Positions 1-5,082 of a stretch of 6,243 nucleotides of DNA are shown piece after piece. Numbering within the stretch: position 1 is the stretch's first letter; each line of letters starts with the position of its first letter. The notes under the pieces were generated by a model. That model was not told the DNA's origin, made no database searches, and was given only the letters and a program-made list of their open reading frames with translations. The stretch lies in assembly GCA_022822245.1 (NCBI GenBank), contig JAJECB010000292.1, positions 1 to 6,243 of the forward strand, in the 5' to 3' direction. A program made the translations under genes and the position numbers. The DNA is from Gammaproteobacteria bacterium (lineage in GTDB: Bacteria > Pseudomonadota > Gammaproteobacteria > HK1).

Positions 1-1071
1 GGCAAGACGACGCTGGCGTACCAGGTGGGCCGGGCATATCCGGGTCCGACGCACAGGCTGGATCTCGAGCGTCCCTCCGATCTCAACCGCCTGATGGACG
101 ATCCGGAGCTCGTTCTGGACGGGCTCCGCGGTCTGGTCGTCATCGACGAGGTGCAACGCCGTCCCGAGTTGTTTCCGATTCTTCGCTTGCTGGCGGATCG
201 CCGCCCGAGGCGAGCGCGGTTCCTGGTGCTGGGCAGTGCGTCGCCGGACCTGCTCAGGCAGTCGTCGGAATCCCTCGCGGGCCGGATCAACTACTACCGG
301 CTGGGCGGTCTCGGCCTCGACGAGGTCGGTCATGACCGCCTGAATCGCCGCTGGCTGCGTGGCGGGTTTCCCGAAGCATGGCTCGCCCGCTCGAATCCGG
401 GCGCCTTTCTCTGGCTCGAGAGCTTTGTGCGCACGTTCCTGGAGCGCGACCTTCCGGAGCTTGGCATTCGAGTGCCGGGACCCGCCCTGCGACGCTTCTG
501 GACAATGCTGGCCCATTGGCACGGCCAAGTCTGGAATTCCTCCGAATTCGCGCGCTCGTTCGGGGTGGCGGACACGACCGTGCGCCGCTATCTCGACATC
601 CTGACGAGCGCCCTCGTGATTCGCCAGTTGCAGCCCTGGCACGAGAACATCGCCAAGCGGCAGGTCAAGGCACCCAAGGTCTATCTGCGCGATGCCGGGG
701 TGCTGCATGCCCTGCTGGGCATCGACAGCATGCAGGCCCTGAACTCCCATCCCAAGTCCGGAGCGTCATGGGAGGGATTCCTCCTCGATGCGGTCATCGA
801 TCGCCTTCGCCTCGAAGACGAGCACGTCCACTTCTGGGCGACGCACACGGGCGCGGAGCTCGACCTGATGATCACGCGCGGGACGAAGCGAATCGGTGTC
901 GAAATCAAGCGGACCACGGCGCCTCGGGTCACGCCGTCGATCCGTAACGCGTTGAGCGATCTCGGTCTCGCGGAGGTCATCGTCGTCCACGCGGGCCGCG
1001 ACTCCGGCCCGCTCGGCGCCAACGTCCGGGCGGTGGCGGCGACGCGCCTGGACAAGCACCTGGGCTTGTAG
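1..1071 (+). CDS. AAA_14/DUF4143 family ATP-binding protein, 5' end cut by window
   Basis: The reading frame is open from the first base. It begins with GKTT, the end of a Walker A P-loop, so roughly 30-40 N-terminal codons lie outside the window; the GTG at 25 is not the true start. Counting from window codon 1, the Walker B motif LVVIDEVQ is at about 45-52 and a sensor-1-like LVLGSASPDLL at about 76-86. The GGFPEAW segment typical of this family is near 121-127. A winged-helix-like segment spans about 180-213 (SSEFARSFGVADTTVRRYLD). The C-terminal DUF4143 region carries AELD followed by GVEIKR (D288, E301, K303), a PD-(D/E)XK nuclease-like pattern. This family is widespread in bacteria and archaea and its cellular role is poorly known; it is often found among mobile or toxin-antitoxin genes. 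A 6-bp inverted repeat (ACAAGC/GCTTGT, 1052-1069) overlaps the stop codon. Family assignment is firm, function is not. Confidence 0.9.
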   Translation, partial: GKTTLAYQVGRAYPGPTHRLDLERPSDLNRLMDDPELVLDGLRGLVVIDEVQRRPELFPILRLLADRRPRRARFLVLGSASPDLLRQSSESLAGRINYYRLGGLGLDEVGHDRLNRRWLRGGFPEAWLARSNPGAFLWLESFVRTFLERDLPELGIRVPGPALRRFWTMLAHWHGQVWNSSEFARSFGVADTTVRRYLDILTSALVIRQLQPWHENIAKRQVKAPKVYLRDAGVLHALLGIDSMQALNSHPKSGASWEGFLLDAVIDRLRLEDEHVHFWATHTGAELDLMITRGTKRIGVEIKRTTAPRVTPSIRNALSDLGLAEVIVVHAGRDSGPLGANVRAVAATRLDKHLGL

Positions 1072-1123
1072 CCACCGTCGACATTCGGCCATCTTCCCGA
1101 GCATCTGCCGAGGTTCGAGGAGG

Positions 1124-1210
1124 TCAGATCGTCATGACGCCGAGGCGGTCGTTCATCCCGTAGACATGCACCGAGTATCCGGTCGACGCGTTGCCGAACG
1201 GGATGGCCGC
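1124..1210 (-). pseudogene. C-terminal coding remnant of an unidentified protein
   Basis: On the minus strand, 28 codons read from about 1210 to a TGA at 1126-1124. They end in GYSVHVYGMNDRLGVMTI. Almost every third codon position is G or C, as in the intact genes nearby, and the peptide looks like real protein rather than noise. There is no credible start upstream in this frame: it runs back through the PIN remnant in a different frame and becomes serine-rich nonsense. I read it as the 3' end of a gene whose body was lost when it was joined to the PIN toxin gene. I do not recognise the family. The alternative is a chance open frame in GC-rich DNA. Confidence 0.35.
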
Positions 1211-1259
1211 GGAGGATGAGCGCGCTGACGAAGATGTTGGTATCAAGGACGATCCGCAC
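1200..1259 (-). pseudogene. PIN-domain (VapC-like) toxin, 5' remnant only
   Basis: A GTG at 1259 starts MRIVLDTNIFVSALI followed by LRGHP. This is the classic first strand of a PIN-domain ribonuclease, with the first catalytic Asp (D6) in the LDTN motif and a G-x-P turn at residues 18-20. PIN toxins are normally about 130-145 residues with three or four conserved acids that bind Mg2+. After residue 20 the frame no longer resembles the family: the expected Ser/Glu-rich helix (S..ll.El..vL) and later Asp residues are absent. The frame then stays open only as antisense of the ATPase gene. The toxin is therefore truncated and almost certainly inactive. Its start overlaps the end of the upstream antitoxin-like gene by 17 bp, the usual layout of a coupled antitoxin-toxin pair. 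Confidence 0.6.
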
Positions 1260-1569
1260 GCGCGGCGTCTACCTCGGCCTCGACAAGGTCCATGAGTTCC
1301 TGTTGATCCGACGCGCTTGCACGTTCCTTGACGCGGGCGATGGCGGCGGTTGAAGTCAGAATCGTGAGGATCGCGGACCCGACGTCGTCCGAGGCCGGAC
1401 AGTCAGTACCGGGGTTGAGCGCCGCTATCCGCGCCGCCTCCACGTGCGCCAGGTTGTCGGCGGTCGCCTTGCTCATGCGCAGCTCGACCGTCACCTCACT
1501 GTCGGGAGCGGAGCGTGACGCAAGGTGGACGACCCAGCGATTCGGTGTCGGGTGCTGGACGGATGCCAT
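1243..1569 (-). CDS. Antitoxin-like small protein paired with PIN remnant
   Basis: This 108-residue protein starts with ATG at 1569 and ends at a TGA (1245-1243) lying inside the first codons of the PIN toxin gene, an overlap of 17 bp. I do not recognise its family by sequence. It has an N-terminal strand-like segment (RWVVHLASRS, then EVTVELRMS), a central helix (KATADNLAHVEAARIAAL) and an acidic C-terminal helix (QQELMDLVEAEVDAA). There is no signal peptide or membrane segment. The role as antitoxin is inferred only from size, order and overlap with the toxin start. No strong Shine-Dalgarno sequence precedes the ATG. If the toxin is dead, this gene is an orphan: either a relic or a regulator kept for another reason. 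Confidence 0.6.
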   Translation of the reverse strand: MASVQHPTPNRWVVHLASRSAPDSEVTVELRMSKATADNLAHVEAARIAALNPGTDCPASDDVGSAILTILTSTAAIARVKERASASDQQELMDLVEAEVDAARADRP

Positions 1570-1581
1570 GAAGGCAGCCCA

Positions 1582-1602
1582 AGTCTGACGATGGGTCAGT
1601 CT
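1582..1602. promoter_or_regulatory. Possible operator: inverted repeat upstream of antitoxin-like gene
   Basis: CTGAC (1585-1589) and GTCAG (1595-1599) form a perfect 5-bp inverted repeat with a 5-bp spacer, flanked by a direct repeat AGTCT (1582-1586 and 1598-1602). It sits 13-33 bp upstream of the minus-strand antitoxin-like start, in the 170-bp divergent gap shared with the nucleotidyltransferase gene. Autoregulated toxin-antitoxin operons usually have a palindrome in this place. No convincing -35/-10 pair was found for either direction, and so short a repeat can arise by chance. Confidence 0.25.
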
Positions 1603-1739
1603 AGCCTAATCGGGCGGTGTCGGTTGGATCGCTCCGCTTGTAATGTCGGCGGCGGCGGTACATCCTGCACTTCGCAGTTTCACCGTCCCGACCCCGCGCG
1701 GACATCCCGGCTTGCCCGCGCCGAATCGGAGCGACGCCA

Positions 1740-2819
1740 ATGGAGACGACCCTCGAACGCCTTCGCGAGCGTGCCGAAGAGGTGATGCGACGAGCGCCGG
1801 CGGTCGAGGCGGTGGTGCTGTTCGGCTCGCGTGCACGGGGAACCGCGGGCTCCGGAAGCGACTGGGATGTCGCACTCATCGGGAAGAGCGGGGAGACCCC
1901 GGAGGCGGCGTACCGGCTCTTCGGCGAGTTGCCGGGGGTCCGATTGCTCGGGTTTCGGACCGGCGAGATCGAGCGTCACAAGGACACCGCGGGTGCGCTG
2001 GAGGCGGCCTTGGCGCGTCAGGGGATCACCCTGGCCGGAGCCTGGCGGCGGCCCGCGTGCCGGAAGGAGGCGTTGAGCATGGAGGTCGTGCGGATACGGG
2101 CACATCTCGCGAATGCCACGGACCAGATGGACAAGGCGGTCAGGGCGGGAATCGAGCACCTGTATGCGATGGAATGGGAGCGCGGGGACTGGACGCTGCT
2201 CACCACCGGCTCGGTCGACGCGGCCGGGCACGTGGCGGAGGCGGTCCTGACCGGATACGGGCTGAGCCCACGCGAGGTTCACTTCCTGGACGCCCTGGCG
2301 GAGCAGCTCGCGAACGCCTACCGGGGACGCAGCGATCCGCGGAAGGCGGCGTGGGCGGAGCGGATCCGGGCCATGGACGGCACCACGCGCACGCTCCGGC
2401 TGCACGATGCGGACTACCGGCGCTTCGTCGTGCCCCCGGCGGAGCCGCTGGAGCGGAGCGTCGAGCGCACCGGGCAGGCCCAGCACGCCCAGATCCTGTG
2501 GCTTCAGGAAATGGTCGAGCGCTGGCCCGCGCACGCGGAGGAAGCGGGAAACGCGGCCCGGGCGATCCTGCGCAAGGGACGGGGACTCTCCGCCCTTCGT
2601 GCAGGCTACGCGGGCGACGCGGTGACTGCGGACGAGTCCACCCGCGCGACGATCGCCCGGCTGGAGGAGAGCACCGCGGAGTGGATCGGGCGCGCGGAGG
2701 CTCTTCTCGCGGGGCTGGAAGGGGGCGGGGCGCCCCCGGTCGAGAATGCCGGGGGCGGGGCGACCCCCTCCGAGAGCGCTGGAGGCGAGGCACCTCGGCA
2801 ACCCCCGTCCGGCGTATAG
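1740..2819 (+). CDS. MNT-type nucleotidyltransferase fused to HEPN-like domain
   Basis: This 359-residue protein starts with ATG at 1740, 8 nt after a GGAG Shine-Dalgarno (1728-1731). Residues ~1-105 are a minimal nucleotidyltransferase (pol-beta-like) domain. VVLFGSRARG (25-34) runs into SDWDVALIG (40-48), fitting the GS-x10-D-x-D active-site pattern exactly (G29, S30, D41, D43). The usual third acid in a following 'vDl' strand is not evident; GVRLLGF is found there. Residues ~110-265 are helical and HEPN-like: KEALSMEVVRIRAHLANA, then AAGHVAEAVLTGYGLSPREVHFLDALAEQL, then an R-x4-H with a nearby Tyr (R217, H222, Y226). MNT and HEPN are usually separate antitoxin and toxin genes (MntA-HepT), where MNT adenylylates the HEPN RNase; here both seem to be in one chain. 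The C-terminal ~30 residues are a Gly/Pro-rich 10-residue repeat. The nucleotidyltransferase call is firm, the HEPN call moderate. Other roles, such as an antibiotic-type nucleotidyltransferase, remain possible. Confidence 0.85.
   Translation: METTLERLRERAEEVMRRAPAVEAVVLFGSRARGTAGSGSDWDVALIGKSGETPEAAYRLFGELPGVRLLGFRTGEIERHKDTAGALEAALARQGITLAGAWRRPACRKEALSMEVVRIRAHLANATDQMDKAVRAGIEHLYAMEWERGDWTLLTTGSVDAAGHVAEAVLTGYGLSPREVHFLDALAEQLANAYRGRSDPRKAAWAERIRAMDGTTRTLRLHDADYRRFVVPPAEPLERSVERTGQAQHAQILWLQEMVERWPAHAEEAGNAARAILRKGRGLSALRAGYAGDAVTADESTRATIARLEESTAEWIGRAEALLAGLEGGGAPPVENAGGGATPSESAGGEAPRQPPSGV
2721..2810 (+). repeat. 30-bp tandem repeat, three imperfect copies, inside coding region
   Basis: Three in-frame 30-bp units (2721-2750, 2751-2780, 2781-2810) encode GGGAPPVENA, GGGATPSESA and GGEAPRQPPS at the very C-terminus of the nucleotidyltransferase/HEPN protein. 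Units 1 and 2 share GGGGGCGGGGCG at their start and GAGA further on; unit 3 is more diverged. The protein product is a flexible, low-complexity tail. Because the unit length is a multiple of three, copy-number change would lengthen or shorten the tail without breaking the frame. Confidence 0.8.
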
Positions 2820-2821
2820 CC

Positions 2822-2843
2822 GTTTCCCGCCCCGCCGGGAAAC
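2822..2843 (+). terminator. Hairpin 2 bp after the nucleotidyltransferase stop codon
   Basis: The arms GTTTCCCG (2822-2829) and CGGGAAAC (2836-2843) pair perfectly over 8 bp around a 6-base loop, starting two bases after the TAG at 2817-2819. The position is right for transcription termination of the nucleotidyltransferase gene. No T-run follows on either strand, so it is not a textbook intrinsic terminator; it could act with Rho or protect the mRNA 3' end. Confidence 0.4.
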
Positions 2844-2871
2844 CCGGCATCGCGGGAACCTCCCTACATCC

Positions 2872-3034
2872 GGCCTCGCGCGAGACGTTCCGGAGAGGGA
2901 CGATCACGACCCCGAGCCGGTGGATTGCGGAGACCATCTGAGCGGCCTCGTCCGGGTCGACGAATCGCCGGGCCTCGGGCTTCGGGCTTCGGGACCTCTC
3001 CGCCGCGGGTGCGGTACGCGAGATGTTCGGACAT
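2872..3034 (-). pseudogene. Possible frameshifted gene remnant (two reading frames)
   Basis: The gap 2820-3230 has no intact gene. On the minus strand an ATG at 3034 reads MSEHLAYRTRGGEVPKPEA down to about 2975, then loses sense. From about 2970 a neighbouring frame reads RRFVDPDEAAQMVSAIHRL and then GVVIVPLRNVSREA. The switch occurs at a 7-bp tandem repeat; removing one copy joins the two into one continuous frame of about 50 codons. The joined peptide has no family I recognise. Past 2872 the frame runs on into the antisense of the nucleotidyltransferase gene, so the true 3' end, if there was one, is lost. No good Shine-Dalgarno precedes the ATG. This may be a decayed gene or chance open frames in GC-rich DNA. 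Confidence 0.28.
2969..2993. repeat. 7-bp tandem repeat (CGGGCTT), about 3.5 copies
   Basis: The units are CGGGCCT (2969-2975), CGGGCTT (2976-2982), CGGGCTT (2983-2989) and a partial CGGG (2990-2993). It lies inside the possible minus-strand remnant. Because 7 is not a multiple of three, gain or loss of a copy shifts the frame there. Confidence 0.75.
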
Positions 3035-3216
3035 GGACCCCGCAAGCGCCACATCGGGGAGAGGCCGGAGCGCATCGAAGGGCGCCACGCTGGTAGAGTC
3101 GCGGGCGGGCGCGCATGTTTCACTGCGGCGTTTCGACGGCCGGGCCCGAAGAGTTCGCAGCGTTCTTCGGGTACGGGTACGCGACGAAGAGCGGTGAATC
3201 ATGCGCGCAAGGCGAC

Positions 3217-3221
3217 AGGAG
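3217..3221 (+). promoter_or_regulatory. Shine-Dalgarno deciding the start of the DJ-1/PfpI gene
   Basis: AGGAG at 3217-3221 lies 9 nt before the GTG at 3231. It favours that GTG over the in-frame ATG at 3201, which would add ten basic residues (MRARRQERTT) not expected in this family. Confidence 0.7.
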
Positions 3222-3230
3222 CGAACCACC

Positions 3231-3917
3231 GTGCGATTCCAGATCGGCCTTCTTCTTTTTCCGAGGCTCACCCAGCTCGACCTGACGGGTCCGTACGAGG
3301 TCTTCATCCGATTTCCGGACACCGACGTGCACCTCGTCTCGAAGTCCCCGGATCCCGTCGTTGCCGACGGCGGGATGCGGCTCGTGCCGTCCACCACGTT
3401 CGCGGAATGCCCGAAGCTCGACCTCGTGTGCGTTCCGGGGGGAGCCGGGATGAACCCACTGCTGAATGATCGGGACACCCTGGACTTTCTCCAACGGCAG
3501 GCGTCCGGCGCCCGCTACGTCACGTCGGTCTGCACGGGTGCGTTGGTACTCGGGGCGGCAGGGCTGCTGCGCGGAAAGCGGGCCACCACCCACTGGATGT
3601 CGCTTCCGATGCTCGCCGCCTTCGGGTGCGAGCCCATCGCCGAACGCGTGGTCGTCGACGGCAACGTGATCACGGGCGGCGGAGTCACCGCCGGGATCGA
3701 CTTCGCCCTCACCGTGGCATCGGAATGGTTCGGAGCCGAGACGGCCCGGAAGATCCAGCTCGGGATCGAGTACGCGCCGCACCCGCCCTTCGATTCCGGC
3801 ACCCCCGAACGAGCGGACGCATCGGTCGTCGCGGCCCTTCGCGAAGCCGCCGCGGCTCGCCAGGGCGAGCGTGAATCGGCTGTCGAACGGGCGAGCGCCC
3901 GGCTCGCAAACGGGTAG
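3231..3917 (+). CDS. inhA: DJ-1/PfpI family protein, probable isonitrile hydratase
   Basis: This is a 228-residue, class I glutamine amidotransferase-like protein of the DJ-1/PfpI superfamily. Isonitrile hydratase converts an isonitrile plus water to an N-substituted formamide in the cytoplasm, using a nucleophilic cysteine. With the GTG start, the nucleophile elbow TSVCTGALVLG puts Cys at residue 101 and Thr at 102, and LTQLDLTGPYEVF puts Asp at 17. These match the positions known for Pseudomonas InhA. Other family motifs are LDLVCVPGGAGMN (~63-75), ATTHW (~118-122) and ITGGGVTAGIDFAL (~147-160). The protein has the full family length, no signal peptide and no AraC-type DNA-binding domain, so it is not a DJ-1/AraC regulator. 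It is transcribed alone and converges with the flavin reductase gene. True substrate is inferred; related DJ-1 proteins can be glyoxalase/deglycase-like. The symbol is unrelated to the enoyl-ACP reductase InhA of mycobacteria. Confidence 0.88.
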   Translation: MRFQIGLLLFPRLTQLDLTGPYEVFIRFPDTDVHLVSKSPDPVVADGGMRLVPSTTFAECPKLDLVCVPGGAGMNPLLNDRDTLDFLQRQASGARYVTSVCTGALVLGAAGLLRGKRATTHWMSLPMLAAFGCEPIAERVVVDGNVITGGGVTAGIDFALTVASEWFGAETARKIQLGIEYAPHPPFDSGTPERADASVVAALREAAAARQGERESAVERASARLANG

Positions 3918-3921
3918 CGCA

Positions 3922-3942
3922 GCGCAAGGCGCAAGGCGCAAG
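3922..3942. repeat. Three perfect copies of 7-bp GCGCAAG
   Basis: GCGCAAG is repeated at 3922-3928, 3929-3935 and 3936-3942, starting five bases after the stop of the isonitrile hydratase-like gene. It fills much of the 53-bp gap between two convergent genes. No stable terminator hairpin or T-run was found in this gap, so how the two converging transcripts end is not apparent. Confidence 0.85.
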
Positions 3943-3970
3943 CGGTCAGGTCATCGGTCGGGGCGCGCCG

Positions 3971-4582
3971 TCAGTCGGGCCGGAGCATCTCGAAGACGGT
4001 CTCGACCGAGGTGTAGTCCATGTAGCCGAGGCGGGCGACCGGCCGGTACGCGGCCATGTCCACCATGCCGTCGCGGATGATCCGATCGTCGATGTGGGTG
4101 CCGACGACCTGGCCGATGACGAGGTTGTTCTCGACCCGGGGATGGTCGCTCGGAAGCCGGAGGCGGGTGAGGAAGCGGCACTCGAGACTCGCCGGCGCCT
4201 CCTTGATGCGCGGCACCTTGACGTGCACCGAGGGAACCGGGGTGAGGCCCGCGAGCGCGAACTCGTCGACCGACGGGTCGACGTGGGCGGAGGTCTCGTT
4301 CATCGCTTGCCGGAGGTCGTAGCCGGCGAGGTTGACGACGAACTCGTTGGTCTGCTCGATGTTGCGGAGGGTGTCCTTGCCCTCGCCGTTCGGCCGGGGG
4401 TTGTTGGGCGCGAAGACGATGGTGGGCGGGCGGTCCGCGCACGCGTTGAAGTAGCTGAACGGGGCGAGGTTCGGAACCCCGTCCGGGTCCACGCTGCTCA
4501 CCCACGCGATGGGGCGGGGGGCGACGAGGGCCTTGAAGGGGTTGTGACGGAGTCCGTGCTTGCGTCGGTCGTCGAAGAACAT
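3971..4582 (-). CDS. Flavin reductase-like FMN-binding split-barrel protein
   Basis: This 203-residue protein starts with ATG at 4582 and ends with TGA at 3973-3971. It belongs to the flavin reductase-like domain family (DIM6/NTAB, split beta-barrel), whose members bind FMN and either reduce flavin with NAD(P)H for partner oxygenases or act as flavin-dependent enzymes. Seen motifs are PRPIAWVSSVDPDGVPNLAP (22-41) followed by FSYFNACADRPP (42-53), the family's signature FMN-binding stretch. KDTLRNIEQTNEFVVNLAG (69-87), SLECRF (132-137) and NNLVIGQVVGTHIDD (152-166) follow. Length is normal for the family and no key segment is missing. There is no signal peptide. The upstream sequence has only a weak GA-rich Shine-Dalgarno. 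It is the third gene of a minus-strand row, 99 bp after arsC, and may be co-transcribed or have its own promoter. No oxygenase partner is in view, so its substrate is unknown. Confidence 0.92.
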   Translation of the reverse strand: MFFDDRRKHGLRHNPFKALVAPRPIAWVSSVDPDGVPNLAPFSYFNACADRPPTIVFAPNNPRPNGEGKDTLRNIEQTNEFVVNLAGYDLRQAMNETSAHVDPSVDEFALAGLTPVPSVHVKVPRIKEAPASLECRFLTRLRLPSDHPRVENNLVIGQVVGTHIDDRIIRDGMVDMAAYRPVARLGYMDYTSVETVFEMLRPD

Positions 4583-4681
4583 CGTCGGTCTCGTCCGGCG
4601 GCGTTGGGGAAGCGGCGCACTATCGGGGCTCCCCGGGGCCGGGTCAAGCCGGTGCGGCGCGCGCCTTCGGCGCCGGCGTGC

Positions 4682-5041
4682 TCAGTCGTCGAGGAGGTCG
4701 GCGACCCGCTCGGGCGGGCGTCCTACCACCGCCCGGCCCCCCCTTCGCACGATCGGGCGTTGCATGAGGATCGGGTGCGCGGCGATGGCAGCGACGAGGT
4801 CTTCTTCCGGCGTGTCCGGATCGCCGAGACCGAGCTCGCGGTACGGAACCTCGCCGCTCCGGACGAGGTCGCGGGCGGTCATGCCGAGCGCGCGGAGAAG
4901 GTCCCGGAGCGCCTCCCCGTCGAGCGGCGTCTTCAGGTACTCGACCACCTCCGGCTCGACGCCCCGGTCACGGATGAGCGCGAGCGTCTGGCGCGACTTG
5001 CTGCACCGTGGGTTGTGGTAGATGACGATCGATTCGGACAC
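4682..5041 (-). CDS. arsC: Glutaredoxin-type arsenate reductase family protein
   Basis: This 119-residue thioredoxin-fold protein of the ArsC family reduces arsenate to arsenite with glutathione/glutaredoxin in characterised members. IVIYHNPRCSKSRQTL places the catalytic Cys at residue 13. The three arginines that hold the oxyanion in plasmid R773 ArsC (C12, R60, R94, R107) have counterparts here, each shifted by one: C13, R61 (VRSGE), R95 (LMQRPIV) and R108 (GRPPE). The start chosen is GTG at 5041, 7 nt after GGAGA. An earlier in-frame GTG at 5086 would add 15 residues and overlap the upstream stop as GTGA, so it cannot be excluded. It lies 41 bp after the uncharacterised 366-aa gene and is probably in one operon with it. 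No arsR, arsB, acr3 or arsM is seen, so it may be one of the housekeeping ArsC-like proteins (YfgD type) rather than part of a resistance operon. Confidence 0.92.
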   Translation of the reverse strand: MSESIVIYHNPRCSKSRQTLALIRDRGVEPEVVEYLKTPLDGEALRDLLRALGMTARDLVRSGEVPYRELGLGDPDTPEEDLVAAIAAHPILMQRPIVRRGGRAVVGRPPERVADLLDD

Positions 5042-5048
5042 TTCAGCT

Positions 5049-5053
5049 TCTCC
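5049..5053 (-). promoter_or_regulatory. Shine-Dalgarno deciding the arsC start
   Basis: On the minus strand GGAGA (5053-5049) lies 7 nt before the GTG at 5041. It favours this start over the upstream GTG at 5086. The resulting N-terminus (MSESIVIYHNPRC) matches the usual short lead before the ArsC active-site loop. Confidence 0.65.
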
Positions 5054-5082
5054 GGAAACGTTGGTTCGGGGGGGGTACGCAA

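Noticed and set aside
1052..1069. ACAAGC/GCTTGT inverted repeat at the ATPase stop codon as a terminator
   Set aside because: The stem is only 6 bp, partly inside the coding end, and no T-run follows.
681..1199. Continuation of the PIN frame to 192 codons
   Set aside because: After about residue 20 it has no PIN features and overlaps the ATPase gene on the other strand, so it is an accidental run-on.
1624..1646. TTGGAT and TGTAAT as a -35/-10 promoter for the nucleotidyltransferase gene
   Set aside because: The spacer is only 9 bp, far from the usual 16-18 bp.
1643..2941. 432-codon plus-strand open frame
   Set aside because: It is a different frame over the nucleotidyltransferase gene. The product is Gly/Arg-rich low complexity, and the GS-x10-D-x-D motif lies in the other frame with a good Shine-Dalgarno.
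2200..3123. 307-codon minus-strand open frame
   Set aside because: Most of it is antisense of the nucleotidyltransferase gene and reads as Arg/Pro/Ser noise. Only the stretch 2872-2970 looks protein-like and is reported as a possible remnant.
3115..3285. 56-aa plus-strand ORF (MFHCGVSTAGPEEFAAFFGY...)
   Set aside because: It overlaps the isonitrile hydratase start out of frame, has no family I recognise and no clear ribosome site. The AGGAG at 3217 serves the GTG at 3231 instead.
4661..4673. GCGCC/GGCGC hairpin after arsC on the minus strand as a terminator
   Set aside because: A 5-bp stem with a 3-base loop and no T-run is expected by chance in such GC-rich DNA. It would also separate arsC from the flavin reductase without other support.
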